Source: Pseudomonas svalbardensis (lineage in GTDB: Bacteria; Pseudomonadota; Gammaproteobacteria; Pseudomonadales; Pseudomonadaceae). From it: 64,000 bases of DNA. The position numbers were made by a program, and so were the translations under genes. Under the pieces are notes generated by a model that worked only from the letters and a program-made list of their open reading frames with translations, made no database searches and was not told where the DNA came from. This document shows positions 27,889-36,621 of the stretch, piece after piece (the first letter of the stretch is position 1; the number at the start of each line of letters is the position of its first letter). Location of the stretch: positions 1,241,001-1,305,000 of the forward strand of contig NZ_CP125619.1 in the NCBI RefSeq assembly GCF_030053115.1. The letters run 5' to 3'.

Positions 27889-28425
27889 ATGAACGCGACG
27901 CCAGCTGTTGCTGATGATTTGATCGTTATCGGCAAAATTTATTCGGTTCATGGCGTTCGCGGCGAAGTGAAGGTGTATTCCTTTACTGATCCGACTGAAA
28001 ACCTGTTGCAGTACAAAACCTGGACGCTCAAGCGCGAAGGTAATGTGAAACAGGTCGAGCTGGTCAGCGGACGTGGGAGCGACAAGTTCCTGGTCGCAAA
28101 GCTCAAGGGTCTTGATGATCGTGAAGAAGCGCGTCTTCTGGCCGGTTATGAGATCTGCGTGCCGCGCAACCTGTTCCCTGAATTGACCGACGGCGAGTAC
28201 TACTGGTACCAGCTGGAAGGTCTGAAGGTCATTGATCAACTCGGGCAATTGCTCGGGAAAATCGATCATCTTCTGGAAACCGGCGCCAATGATGTAATGG
28301 TGGTCAAGCCTTGCGCTGGCAGCCTGGATGATCGCGAACGCCTGTTGCCCTATACGGAGCAATGCGTGTTGGCCGTCGACCTTGCCGCAGGCGAGATGAA
28401 GGTGGAATGGGATGCGGACTTCTAA
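27889..28425 (+). CDS. rimM: Ribosome maturation factor
   Basis: Predicted 178-residue factor that helps assemble the 30S head by binding S19. The N-terminal part contains [20 protein letters not shown]. The C-terminal PRC-barrel region contains [20 protein letters not shown] followed by VEWDADF. It lies between rpsP and trmD with very short gaps. Confidence 0.96.
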   Translation: MNATPAVADDLIVIGKIYSVHGVRGEVKVYSFTDPTENLLQYKTWTLKREGNVKQVELVSGRGSDKFLVAKLKGLDDREEARLLAGYEICVPRNLFPELTDGEYYWYQLEGLKVIDQLGQLLGKIDHLLETGANDVMVVKPCAGSLDDRERLLPYTEQCVLAVDLAAGEMKVEWDADF

Positions 28426-28427
28426 GC

Positions 28428-29180
28428 GTGGCTAACTTGCGCGTAGAAGTGATCAGTTTGTTTCCCGAGATGTTCTCCGCCATCAGCGAGTACGGCATCA
28501 CCAGTCGTGCGGTGAAACAGGGGCTCTTGCAGCTCACCTGTTGGAATCCGCGAGACTACACGACGGATCGACATCACACTGTGGACGATCGCCCATTTGG
28601 CGGTGGCCCGGGCATGGTGATGAAGATCAAGCCCCTGGAAGATGCGTTGGTTCAGGCCAAGGCAGCAGCCGGGGAGGCGGCGAAGGTAATTTACCTGTCC
28701 CCCCAAGGCCGTCAACTGACTCAGTCGGCGGTACGCGAGTTGGCGAATCTGGATGCATTGATCCTGATTGCCGGCCGCTATGAAGGCATTGACGAGCGTT
28801 TTATAGAGGCTCATGTCGATGAAGAGTGGTCGATTGGCGACTATGTACTGTCTGGCGGCGAGCTGCCGGCGATGGTCCTGATCGATGCGGTTACACGACT
28901 GCTGCCTGGAGCTTTAGGGCATGCGGACTCCGCCGAGGAAGATTCCTTTACGGATGGTTTGCTGGATTGCCCGCACTACACCCGACCGGAGGTGTATGCG
29001 GATCAGCGTGTTCCCGACGTGTTGCTAAGTGGCAATCACGCGCATATCCGGCGTTGGCGTTTACAGCAGTCCCTTGGTAGGACCTTTGAACGACGCGCCG
29101 ATCTTCTGGAAAGCCGCTCGCTTTCTGGAGAAGAGAAGAAGCTGCTCGAGGAATACATCCGCGAGCGGGACGATAGTTAA
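28428..29180 (+). CDS. trmD: tRNA (guanine-N1)-methyltransferase
   Basis: Predicted 250-residue SPOUT methyltransferase that makes m1G37 in tRNAs. The GTG at 28428 gives [18 protein letters not shown], the expected N-terminus. An in-frame ATG at 28407 would overlap rimM and add seven atypical residues. Motifs are [46 protein letters not shown] and the late [18 protein letters not shown]. It starts two bases after the rimM stop. Confidence 0.95.
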   Translation: MANLRVEVISLFPEMFSAISEYGITSRAVKQGLLQLTCWNPRDYTTDRHHTVDDRPFGGGPGMVMKIKPLEDALVQAKAAAGEAAKVIYLSPQGRQLTQSAVRELANLDALILIAGRYEGIDERFIEAHVDEEWSIGDYVLSGGELPAMVLIDAVTRLLPGALGHADSAEEDSFTDGLLDCPHYTRPEVYADQRVPDVLLSGNHAHIRRWRLQQSLGRTFERRADLLESRSLSGEEKKLLEEYIRERDDS

Positions 29181-29225
29181 CAACGTATCGATGGTAGATC
29201 CGACGATTTACCTTAGGAGCACAGC

Positions 29226-29576
29226 ATGACTAACAAAATCATCCTTGCACTCGAAGCAGAGCAGATGACCAAAGAGATCCCTACCTTTGCCCCGGGCGAC
29301 ACTATTGTCGTTCAGGTGAAAGTGAAGGAAGGCGACCGTTCGCGTCTGCAAGCGTTCGAAGGTGTTGTTATCGCCAAGCGTAACCGCGGCGTAAACAGTG
29401 CTTTCACCGTTCGTAAAATCTCCAACGGTGTTGGCGTAGAGCGTACTTTCCAGACCTACAGCCCGCAAATCGACAGCATGGCCGTTAAACGTCGCGGTGA
29501 CGTACGTAAAGCCAAGCTGTACTACCTGCGTGACCTGTCCGGTAAAGCAGCTCGCATCAAGGAAAAACTGGCTTAA
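29226..29576 (+). CDS. rplS: 50S ribosomal protein L19
   Basis: Predicted 116-residue ribosomal protein, complete, beginning [19 protein letters not shown] with [20 protein letters not shown] and ending ARIKEKLA. Shine-Dalgarno TTAGGAGC precedes ATG 29226. It is the last gene of the operon and is followed by a strong intrinsic terminator. Confidence 0.97.
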
Positions 29577-29593
29577 GTCCAGCTTCCGATGCA

Positions 29594-29622
29594 GAAAAAA
29601 GCAGCCTACGGGCTGCTTTTTT
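29594..29622 (+). terminator. Rho-independent terminator of the rpsP operon
   Basis: GCAGCC (29601-29606), loop TACG, GGCTGC (29611-29616), then six T residues, with a matching A-run before the stem. It stands 24 bases after the rplS stop. Confidence 0.92.
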
Positions 29623-29675
29623 GTTGCCCGCGATTTATCTTCCTTGGCCGTATTGCCCGTCTTGCCTGAGCCTTT

Positions 29676-30572
29676 ATGCCCGCCATCGATCATCCACTGA
29701 TAGACCAATTCCTCGACGCTCTGTGGCTGGAGAAAGGTCTTTCCGATAACACCCGCGATGCCTATCGCAGCGACCTGGCCCTGTTCCACGGCTGGCTGCA
29801 GGAAAAAGGGTTGGAGTTGGTCAATGCCGGCCGCGAATTGATCCTCGATCACTTGGCCTGGCGTCTGGAGCAAAACTACAAACCCCGCTCGACGGCGCGA
29901 TTTCTCTCCGGCGTGCGTGGCTTCTATCGCTATTTGCTGCGTGAAAAGTTGATCGCGGTCGATCCAACGTTACGCGTCGATATGCCTCAACTCGGTAGGC
30001 CATTGCCTAAATCGTTGTCGGAAGCCGACGTGGAAGCACTGCTAAAAGCACCAGACCTGAGCGAAGCCATCGGCCAGCGCGACCGCGCCATGCTCGAAGT
30101 GCTTTATGCCTGCGGCTTGCGTGTGACTGAGTTGATCAGCCTGACACTGGAGCAGGTCAATCTGCGCCAAGGCGTGTTGCGAGTGATGGGCAAGGGCAGC
30201 AAGGAGCGGCTGGTGCCGATGGGCGAGGAGGCGATTGTCTGGGTCGAGCGTTACATGCGCGATGGCCGCCAGGAGCTGCTCGGCGGGCGTCCCAGCGATG
30301 TCATGTTCCCCAGCCAGCGCGGCGAGCAGATGACTCGGCAGACCTTCTGGCATCGCATCAAGCACCAGGCCAAGGTTGCCGGGATCGGCAAATCGCTGTC
30401 GCCGCACACCTTGCGCCATGCCTTCGCCACGCACCTGCTCAACCATGGTGCGGACTTGCGGGTGGTGCAAATGCTGCTCGGCCACAGCGATCTGTCGACC
30501 ACGCAGATCTACACCCACGTCGCCCGCGCCCGCTTGCAGGACTTGCATGCCAAACATCACCCGCGCGGATAA
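29676..30572 (+). CDS. xerD: Site-specific tyrosine recombinase
   Basis: Predicted 298-residue recombinase acting with XerC at the dif site to resolve chromosome dimers. The N-terminal SAM-like domain (residues 1-95) is followed by the catalytic domain with Arg in CGLRVTELISL, Lys in GKGSKERLVP, HTLRHAFATHLL, HxxR-type GHSDLSTTQ and the nucleophile in IYTHVARARL. Length is typical. A chromosomal setting beside rplS and dsbC argues for the housekeeping XerD rather than a phage integrase. Confidence 0.95.
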   Translation: MPAIDHPLIDQFLDALWLEKGLSDNTRDAYRSDLALFHGWLQEKGLELVNAGRELILDHLAWRLEQNYKPRSTARFLSGVRGFYRYLLREKLIAVDPTLRVDMPQLGRPLPKSLSEADVEALLKAPDLSEAIGQRDRAMLEVLYACGLRVTELISLTLEQVNLRQGVLRVMGKGSKERLVPMGEEAIVWVERYMRDGRQELLGGRPSDVMFPSQRGEQMTRQTFWHRIKHQAKVAGIGKSLSPHTLRHAFATHLLNHGADLRVVQMLLGHSDLSTTQIYTHVARARLQDLHAKHHPRG

Positions 30573-30583
30573 GCGCAGGGCTT

Positions 30584-30715
30584 TGTAGCAGCTGGCGAAG
30601 CCTGCGCCCGGCTGCGCAGCAGTCGTGAATCAGACACTGCGGTACTTCAGTTAAACCGACGATTCAGGGTTTACGACTGCTACGCAGCCGGACGCAGGCT
30701 TCGCCAGCTGCTACA
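30584..30715. repeat. REPIN, AGCTGGCGAAGCC family, copy 3
   Basis: Inverted 43-bp arms (30584-30626 and 30673-30715) with two mismatches, both compatible with G:U pairing on one strand. It fills much of the 302-base gap between xerD and dsbC; the remaining 160 bases before dsbC show nothing firm. Confidence 0.85.
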
Positions 30716-30874
30716 TAAAGCGTCGTACACCGGGAGTTAGGTGTCTTGTCACCCGCATTCGGCCACGCGGGCCTTATGTGGTAGGCTTTGCCGGTTTGCA
30801 CGATGGGCGTTTATGACCCGGTGTTTCGGCACGGGCGTTCTGATCGTCCCATTTGTCCGCCTTCAGGAGTTCTC

Positions 30875-31606
30875 ATGCGTCTGACCCAGATTTTCGCCGC
30901 CGCAGCTATTGCGTTGGTCAGCACCTTTGCCGTCGCCGATGACGCGGCCGACAAAGCCATTCGTAAAAGCCTGGAAAACCTCCAGCTCGAGGTGCCGGTA
31001 GAAACCATCACCGCCAGCCCGCTGCCAGGTCTGTACGAAGTCAAACTCAAGGGCAGCCGCGTGCTCTACGCCAGCGCCGATGGCCAGTACGTCGTTCAGG
31101 GCTACATGTTCCAGCTCAAGGACGGCAAACCGGTCAACCTGACCGAAAAGACCGAACGCCTGGGCGTGTCCAAACTGGTCAACGCAATTCCAGTCGCGGA
31201 AACCGTGGTCTACCCGGCGATCGGCGAAACCAAATCGCACATCACTGTGTTTACCGATACCACCTGCCCGTACTGCCACAAGCTGCACGCTGAAGTGCCT
31301 GAGCTGAACAAGCGCGGCATCGAAGTGCGTTACGTCGCGTTCCCGCGTCAGGGCCTGGGCTCACCGGGTGATGAGCAGCTGCAAGCGGTCTGGTGCTCGA
31401 AAGACAAGAAAGCCGCCATGGACAAGATGGTCGACGGCAAGGAAATCAAGGCCGCCAAGTGCGATAACCCGGTTTCCAAGCAGTTCGCCCTCGGTCAGTC
31501 GATCGGCGTGAACGGTACACCGGCCATCGTTTTGGCCGACGGCCAGGTCATTCCGGGCTACCAGCCTGCGCCACAAGTCGCCAAACTGGCGCTGGACGCG
31601 AAATAA
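30875..31606 (+). CDS. dsbC: Periplasmic disulfide isomerase
   Basis: Predicted 243-residue thiol:disulfide interchange protein. ATG 30875 follows TCAGGAG and starts a signal peptide (MRLTQIFAAAAIALVSTFAVA). The N-terminal dimerisation region includes LPGLYEVKLKGSRVLYAS. The thioredoxin-like domain has the CPYC active site at residues 131-134 and the cis-Pro loop GVNGTPAIVL. It isomerises wrong disulfides in the periplasm and is kept reduced by DsbD. It lies upstream of hom on the same strand, as in many Pseudomonas. Confidence 0.93.
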   Translation: MRLTQIFAAAAIALVSTFAVADDAADKAIRKSLENLQLEVPVETITASPLPGLYEVKLKGSRVLYASADGQYVVQGYMFQLKDGKPVNLTEKTERLGVSKLVNAIPVAETVVYPAIGETKSHITVFTDTTCPYCHKLHAEVPELNKRGIEVRYVAFPRQGLGSPGDEQLQAVWCSKDKKAAMDKMVDGKEIKAAKCDNPVSKQFALGQSIGVNGTPAIVLADGQVIPGYQPAPQVAKLALDAK

Positions 31607-31638
31607 ATTCGCATCGTCACGGTCAGCCATTGACGATC

Positions 31639-31723
31639 ATGGTTCGGCGGCAGCGTTCGCCGAGCCATTAATAGAGAACCGCGAGTATGCGGTTGTTTTC
31701 ACGGCCGGCCTTGAGTCGGCCGT
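31639..31723 (+). promoter_or_regulatory. Three consecutive hairpins between dsbC and hom
   Basis: Three stems occur in a row. The first is 31639-31649 with 31658-31668 (11 bp, one G:U). The second is AACCGC 31677-31682 with GCGGTT 31689-31694, followed by GTTTT. The third is ACGGCCG 31701-31707 with CGGCCGT 31717-31723, followed by TTT. The second and third look like weak terminators or attenuators ahead of hom. No threonine- or isoleucine-rich leader peptide is present. Confidence 0.5.
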
Positions 31724-31740
31724 TTTATGGGGAGTTCACA

Positions 31741-33045
31741 GTGAAACCGGTCAAAGTAGGCATCTGTGGGTTAGGGACCGTCGGTGGCGGCACCTTCAAC
31801 GTACTTCAGCGTAACGCCGAGGAAATTGCTCGTCGTGCCGGGCGTGGAATCGAAGTGGCACAAATTGCCATGCGCACGCCAAAGCCTCAGTTCCAGACGA
31901 CCGGTATTGCGATTACCAACGATGTCTTCGAAGTGGCCACGAACCCTGAGATCGACATCGTCATAGAGCTGGTGGGCGGCTACACCGTTGCCCGCGAGCT
32001 GGTACTCAAAGCGATCGAGAACGGAAAACATGTTGTGACCGCGAACAAGGCGTTGATCGCCGTTCACGGTAATGAAATTTTCGCCAAGGCCCGGGAGAAG
32101 GGCGTGATTGTGGCGTTCGAAGCCGCCGTGGCCGGTGGCATTCCGGTGATCAAGGCGATCCGTGAAGGTCTGTCGGCCAACCGCATCAACTGGGTCGCCG
32201 GAATCATCAACGGCACCGGTAACTTCATCCTCACCGAAATGCGTGAGAAGGGCCGGACTTTCGAAGACGTACTCGCCGAGGCGCAAGCCCTGGGTTATGC
32301 CGAGGCCGATCCGACCTTCGACGTTGAAGGCATCGACGCGGCCCACAAGCTGACGATCCTGGCGTCCATCGCGTTCGGTATTCCGCTGCAGTTCGACAAG
32401 GCCTACACCGAAGGCATCACCAAGCTGACCACCGCTGACGTGAACTACGCCGAAGCGCTGGGCTATCGCATCAAGCACCTGGGCGTGGCGCGCAGCACCG
32501 CGGCCGGCATCGAACTGCGCGTGCACCCGACGCTGATCCCGGCCGACCGCCTGATCGCCAACGTCAATGGCGTGATGAACGCGGTGATGGTCAACGGTGA
32601 TGCCGCCGGTTCGACCCTGTTCTACGGCGCTGGCGCTGGCATGGAGCCGACCGCTTCGTCGGTGATCGCCGACCTGGTGGACGTGGTTCGCGCCATGACC
32701 TCCGACCCGGAAAACCGCGTACCGCACCTGGCCTTTCAGCCGGATTCGCTGTCGGCCCACCCGATCCTGCCGATCGAGGCCTGCGAAAGCTCCTATTACC
32801 TGCGCATCCAGGCCAAGGATCATCCGGGCGTGTTGGCGCAGGTGGCGAGCATCCTGTCGGAGCGCGGCATCAACATCGAATCGATCATGCAGAAGGAAGT
32901 CGAAGAACACGACGGCCTGGTGCCGATGATCCTGCTGACTCACCGCGTGCTGGAACAGCACATGAACGACGCGATCACCGCCCTGGAAGCCTTGGCGGGC
33001 GTAGTCGGTCCGGTCGTACGGATCCGCGTCGAGCACCTGAACTAA
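31741..33045 (+). CDS. hom: Homoserine dehydrogenase
   Basis: Predicted 434-residue NAD(P)-dependent enzyme that reduces aspartate semialdehyde to homoserine for threonine and methionine synthesis. The GTG at 31741 gives MKPVKVGICGLGTVGGGTF; an in-frame ATG at 31687 lies in the hairpin region and is less likely. Visible features are VTANKALIA, GIINGTGNFILTEM, ADPTFDVEGIDAAHKL and a C-terminal ACT domain (YLRIQAKDHPGVLAQVASIL) for feedback control. thrC follows 66 bases downstream. Confidence 0.95.
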   Translation: MKPVKVGICGLGTVGGGTFNVLQRNAEEIARRAGRGIEVAQIAMRTPKPQFQTTGIAITNDVFEVATNPEIDIVIELVGGYTVARELVLKAIENGKHVVTANKALIAVHGNEIFAKAREKGVIVAFEAAVAGGIPVIKAIREGLSANRINWVAGIINGTGNFILTEMREKGRTFEDVLAEAQALGYAEADPTFDVEGIDAAHKLTILASIAFGIPLQFDKAYTEGITKLTTADVNYAEALGYRIKHLGVARSTAAGIELRVHPTLIPADRLIANVNGVMNAVMVNGDAAGSTLFYGAGAGMEPTASSVIADLVDVVRAMTSDPENRVPHLAFQPDSLSAHPILPIEACESSYYLRIQAKDHPGVLAQVASILSERGINIESIMQKEVEEHDGLVPMILLTHRVLEQHMNDAITALEALAGVVGPVVRIRVEHLN

Positions 33046-33059
33046 GCCGTTATCGTTCA

Positions 33060-33081
33060 CCGGGCTCGCCTGCGAGCCCGG
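33060..33081 (+). other. Intercistronic hairpin between hom and thrC
   Basis: CCGGGCTCG (33060-33068) pairs with CGAGCCCGG (33073-33081) across a CCTG loop. It is followed by only TTT, so it is a weak terminator or an RNA-processing hairpin within the hom-thrC transcript. Confidence 0.6.
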
Positions 33082-33111
33082 GTTTGCGAACACTGTCTAT
33101 TGGAGCCAGTT

Positions 33112-34521
33112 ATGCGTTATATCAGTACCCGCGGCCAGGCACCGGCCCTGAATTTCGAAGACGTCCTGCTGGCCGGTCTGGCCACGGACGGTGGTCTGTA
33201 CGTCCCGGAAAACCTGCCACGTTTCACCCAGGAAGAAATCGCTTCCTGGGCCGGCCTGCCGTATCACGAGTTGGCCTTCCGGGTGATGCGCCCGTTCGTG
33301 ACCGGCAGCATCCCCGATGCCGACTTCAAGAAGATTCTTGAAGAAACGTATGGCGTGTTTTCCCACAACGCCGTAGCGCCATTGCGTCAGCTAAACGGCA
33401 ACGAATGGGTGCTGGAGCTGTTCCACGGCCCGACCCTCGCATTCAAAGACTTTGCCTTGCAGCTGCTGGGTCGTCTGCTCGACTACGTGCTGGAAAAACG
33501 CGGTGAGCGCGTAGTGATTGTCGGCGCCACCTCCGGCGACACCGGTTCGGCCGCCATCGAAGGCTGCAAGCACTGCGAAAACGTCGACATCTTCATCCTG
33601 CACCCGCACAACCGTGTGTCCGAAGTGCAGCGTCGCCAGATGACCACCATCTTCGGCGAGAACATCCATAACATCGCCATCGAAGGCAACTTCGATGACT
33701 GCCAGGAAATGGTCAAGGCCAGCTTCGCCGACCAGAGCTTCCTCAAAGGCACGCGTCTGGTGGCCGTGAACTCGATCAACTGGGCGCGAATCATGGCCCA
33801 GATCGTTTACTACTTCCATGCAGCCCTGCAGTTGGGCGGCCCGGCACGTTCGGTATCGTTCTCGGTGCCGACCGGCAACTTTGGCGACATTTTCGCCGGT
33901 TACCTGGCGCGCAACATGGGCCTGCCGATCAACCAGTTGATCGTCGCCACCAACCGCAACGACATCCTGCACCGCTTCATGAGCGGCAATCAGTACGTCA
34001 AGGACACGCTGCACGCCACGCTGTCGCCGTCGATGGACATCATGGTGTCGTCGAACTTCGAACGCCTGCTGTTCGACCTGCACGGTCGCAACGGCGCAGC
34101 GATCGCCGGGCTGATGGACACCTTCAAACAAGGTGGTGGTTTCAGCGTCGAACAGGAACGCTGGACCGAAGCCCGCAAGCTGTTCGATTCGCTGGCCGTG
34201 GATGACGCTCAAACCTGCGAAACCATTGCCGAAGTTTTTGAGCAAACCGGCGAACTGCTGGATCCGCACACCGCCATCGGCGTGAAGGCGGCGCGCGAGT
34301 GCCGTCGCAGCCTGGATATCCCGATGGTGATCCTCGGTACGGCGCATCCGGTCAAATTTCCGGACGCAGTGGAAAAAGCAGGCGTAGGAAAAGCACTCGA
34401 ACTACCTGCACATCTTTCTGATTTGTTTGAGCGAGATGAGCGCTGCACCGTGCTGCCAAATGACCTGAAAGCCGTGCAGGCCTTTGTCAGTCAGCATGGC
34501 AACCGCGGCAAGCCTCTGTAA
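33112..34521 (+). CDS. thrC: Threonine synthase
   Basis: Predicted 469-residue PLP enzyme that converts phosphohomoserine to threonine. ATG 33112 gives MRYISTRGQAPALNFEDVLL, the expected N-terminus, with TGGAG upstream. The PLP lysine is K112 in HGPTLAFKDFALQLL. GATSGDTGSAAIEGC and SVPTGNFGDIFAGY are family motifs. It completes the hom-thrC pair and is followed by an intrinsic terminator. Confidence 0.95.
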   Translation: MRYISTRGQAPALNFEDVLLAGLATDGGLYVPENLPRFTQEEIASWAGLPYHELAFRVMRPFVTGSIPDADFKKILEETYGVFSHNAVAPLRQLNGNEWVLELFHGPTLAFKDFALQLLGRLLDYVLEKRGERVVIVGATSGDTGSAAIEGCKHCENVDIFILHPHNRVSEVQRRQMTTIFGENIHNIAIEGNFDDCQEMVKASFADQSFLKGTRLVAVNSINWARIMAQIVYYFHAALQLGGPARSVSFSVPTGNFGDIFAGYLARNMGLPINQLIVATNRNDILHRFMSGNQYVKDTLHATLSPSMDIMVSSNFERLLFDLHGRNGAAIAGLMDTFKQGGGFSVEQERWTEARKLFDSLAVDDAQTCETIAEVFEQTGELLDPHTAIGVKAARECRRSLDIPMVILGTAHPVKFPDAVEKAGVGKALELPAHLSDLFERDERCTVLPNDLKAVQAFVSQHGNRGKPL

Positions 34522-34545
34522 CCAATTAAAACTGTCACATTTTGA

Positions 34546-34571
34546 AGCCCGTCTCCTGACGGGCTTTCTCA
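34546..34571 (+). terminator. Rho-independent terminator after thrC
   Basis: AGCCCGTC (34546-34553), loop TCCT, GACGGGCT (34558-34565), then TTCTCATTT. It stands about 25 bases after the thrC stop. Confidence 0.85.
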
Positions 34572-34642
34572 TTTCTGCATGTCACACTTGTTGGGTTTTC
34601 GCCCCATGAAGGACGGGCGAGTTGATCACGAAGGAAGTGGCA

Positions 34643-36001
34643 ATGCTGTTTTTCAAAGGGTTAAAACCAGCTGCATGCTGGATGTTTTTTTTAGTCGGCA
34701 CCCTGGGTTTTGCTCAATGGGGGAGCGCGTCGCAATTGGCGGCGACCGATTCCAAAGGATCGGTTGCTGGCCTAATGATCGAGCTGGATGCTCAGGAGTC
34801 GAAATGGATTGCCGAGCATTCAAAAGTCATCGTCGCATCGGTGCAATATCCGCTGTACCTGTTCAAGGATGAGCACGGTCAATGGAGCGGTTTGAACAAT
34901 GATCTGCTCAACCGCATCAGTGCGATGACGGGATTGCAGTTTGTTCACGAGGAATCGTTTTCCACCGATCAGTTGCTCGGGCGACTGGAAAGTGGCGCAG
35001 CGGACATGAGCACGACGCTGGCGATGAATGACGAACGCAAGACGTTTCTGGATTTCAGTCATGCGTTCGGTGGCGCTGGCTGGGTGTTCGTCGGGCGGGC
35101 CGGGGCGCCAGAGGTGCAATCCCTGGAGCAGCTGTCGGGACAGGTTCTGGTGTTGCCGACCCGGCATGCGCTGGAGGCCACGATTCGCCGCGACTATCCG
35201 GACATCGACCTGCGCTCGGTTAAAACCTATGCGGAGGCCCGGGCGCTGGTCGAGAGCGGTGAGGCCTATGCCACCATCGAAAACGAAACCGGAGCACAAC
35301 TCTATCCGTCCGGGCAGCTCAAGGTCGGGTATACGGTCGAGGGCAAATGGGAGGCGGACCACCTGGCCGTACGCAAAGGTCAGCCTCAGCTGTCGAGCAT
35401 CCTCAACAAGGCGCTTGAAGCGCTTGATCCTGCTGAATTGCGCGCCATTCGCCTGAAATGGCTCAATGGGATTGCCCCCATTAAGGTGCCTGGCGCCTGG
35501 CACCGACTCGCCGAGTGGGGCTGCTGGGGAATGTTTATCGTCAGTCTGTTCGGCCTGTTGTCCCTGCTCTGGAACCGACGGCTCACGGTATTGATCCAGC
35601 AACGCATGGATGCCGAGAAAAGTCTGAGTGATCAGCTCGCCTTCCAGCATGCGTTGATGGACGCCATGCCCGATCCGATGTTTGTTCGTGATCTGGAAGG
35701 CCGTTTGATCATGTGCAACAAAAGTTATGAGGAGGGCTTGTCGACCCGTTTCGACCAGGTTCAGGGGCGACAGCTGATTGAACTGGACGTCTTGCCCAAA
35801 GAGACTGCCGAACTGCTGCATGCAGAGTTCATGGCCCAGCTCGGAACGCGCAAGACCCGCTTCAGTGAGCGTCAATTGATGTTCAACAACGGCGTCAGGC
35901 ATGTCTATCAGTGGACGGTGCCTTTTTACAGTGCCGACGGACAATTGCGGGGCCTGCTGGGAGGCTGGACCGATATTGGCAAGCGTAAGAAGCAGGCGTG
36001 A
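34643..36001 (+). CDS. BvgS-like sensor: binding-protein domain plus PAS, no kinase
   Basis: Predicted 452-residue membrane protein. ATG 34643 follows AAGGAAG; an in-frame TTG at 34622 is less likely. A signal-anchor (residues 1-25) leads into a periplasmic binding-protein (SBP_bac_3) domain at about 45-285, with VASVQYPLYLFKDEHGQWSG, AADMSTTLAMNDERK and ALVESGEAYATIE. One membrane helix at about 300-318 (GMFIVSLFGLLSLLW) and a cytoplasmic PAS domain at about 340-450 (DAMPDPMFVRDLEGRLIMCN, GLLGGWTDIGKRK) follow. It then stops at KRKKQA, where BvgS-type kinases continue into a coiled coil and histidine kinase. No kinase sequence follows in any frame. It is either a truncated or a stand-alone sensor. 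A terminator precedes it. Confidence 0.75.
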   Translation: MLFFKGLKPAACWMFFLVGTLGFAQWGSASQLAATDSKGSVAGLMIELDAQESKWIAEHSKVIVASVQYPLYLFKDEHGQWSGLNNDLLNRISAMTGLQFVHEESFSTDQLLGRLESGAADMSTTLAMNDERKTFLDFSHAFGGAGWVFVGRAGAPEVQSLEQLSGQVLVLPTRHALEATIRRDYPDIDLRSVKTYAEARALVESGEAYATIENETGAQLYPSGQLKVGYTVEGKWEADHLAVRKGQPQLSSILNKALEALDPAELRAIRLKWLNGIAPIKVPGAWHRLAEWGCWGMFIVSLFGLLSLLWNRRLTVLIQQRMDAEKSLSDQLAFQHALMDAMPDPMFVRDLEGRLIMCNKSYEEGLSTRFDQVQGRQLIELDVLPKETAELLHAEFMAQLGTRKTRFSERQLMFNNGVRHVYQWTVPFYSADGQLRGLLGGWTDIGKRKKQA

Positions 36002-36163
36002 CGCGGCTGTTTTTTCTCTGTCATCTTGGCCGTGCATGCTCTATTGACCCGCGGCGCAGTTTCACCAGCAGTCGGTATCCAGAACTTTCTTCTCGAGCCA
36101 GTGGTCATTTACTGTAGGCACGCCCCAGGCACTTTGTTTTCGGACTATTGAGTGGTGATCGAG

Positions 36164-36451
36164 ATGGAAAGTATCAGTCTATTGCTCGGTGAAGCTCTGA
36201 GCCCGTATCAGGTAACGTTGACCCCGTCGGGGACCCATGGCGAATGCCTGGTGACACTGAAAAATGCGACCGGCGCGATCGTGGTCGAGCGGGCGTTCAA
36301 TCAGGACCAGTTGACCAGCAAACGTCTGCTGACGGATGTCGTCGACGGTTTGCATCGCGACGTGCTGATCGCCGAAGGCAGGCTGGAGCCCTGCGTCATC
36401 GCGGCGTTGCGTAATGCTGCTCAGGACAAGATCCTGGCCAACCGAAATTGA
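36164..36451 (+). CDS. DUF3509 family small protein
   Basis: Predicted 95-residue protein of a family largely confined to Pseudomonas, function unknown. It begins MESISLLLGEALSPYQVTL and contains a helix-rich C-terminus (DVVDGLHRDVLIAEGRLEP). GTG at 36152 could add four residues. No signal peptide or membrane segment is present. It lies 162 bases after the kinase-less sensor and upstream of a strong terminator. Confidence 0.75.
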   Translation: MESISLLLGEALSPYQVTLTPSGTHGECLVTLKNATGAIVVERAFNQDQLTSKRLLTDVVDGLHRDVLIAEGRLEPCVIAALRNAAQDKILANRN

Positions 36452-36570
36452 ATTGTTTTTTGTGGGAACCTTCCTGCGCTTAGGTCAGTCAGACCATGTA
36501 ACAGCAGGATCAAGCATTGTGCTCCGGTGCTTGTAGCTTGCTGCCACTGGCCTTTATATAGGCCACGTTT

Positions 36571-36608
36571 AACCCCGAGTCGTCTCCCCACTTCTCGGGG
36601 TTTCTTTT
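36571..36608 (+). terminator. Rho-independent terminator, preceded by a second hairpin
   Basis: AACCCCGAG (36571-36579) pairs with CTCGGGGTT (36594-36602), followed by TCTTTTT. A second hairpin, TGGCCT (36548-36553) with AGGCCA (36560-36565), precedes it. The 120 bases from the DUF3509 stop to the terminator are either its 3' untranslated region or a small RNA. Confidence 0.85.
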
Positions 36609-36621
36609 TGCCTGCGATTTG

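Noticed and set aside
31606..31740. Threonine-type attenuator leader upstream of hom
   Set aside because: The only short frame (MVRRQRSPSH from 31640) has no threonine or isoleucine codons and no ribosome-binding site.
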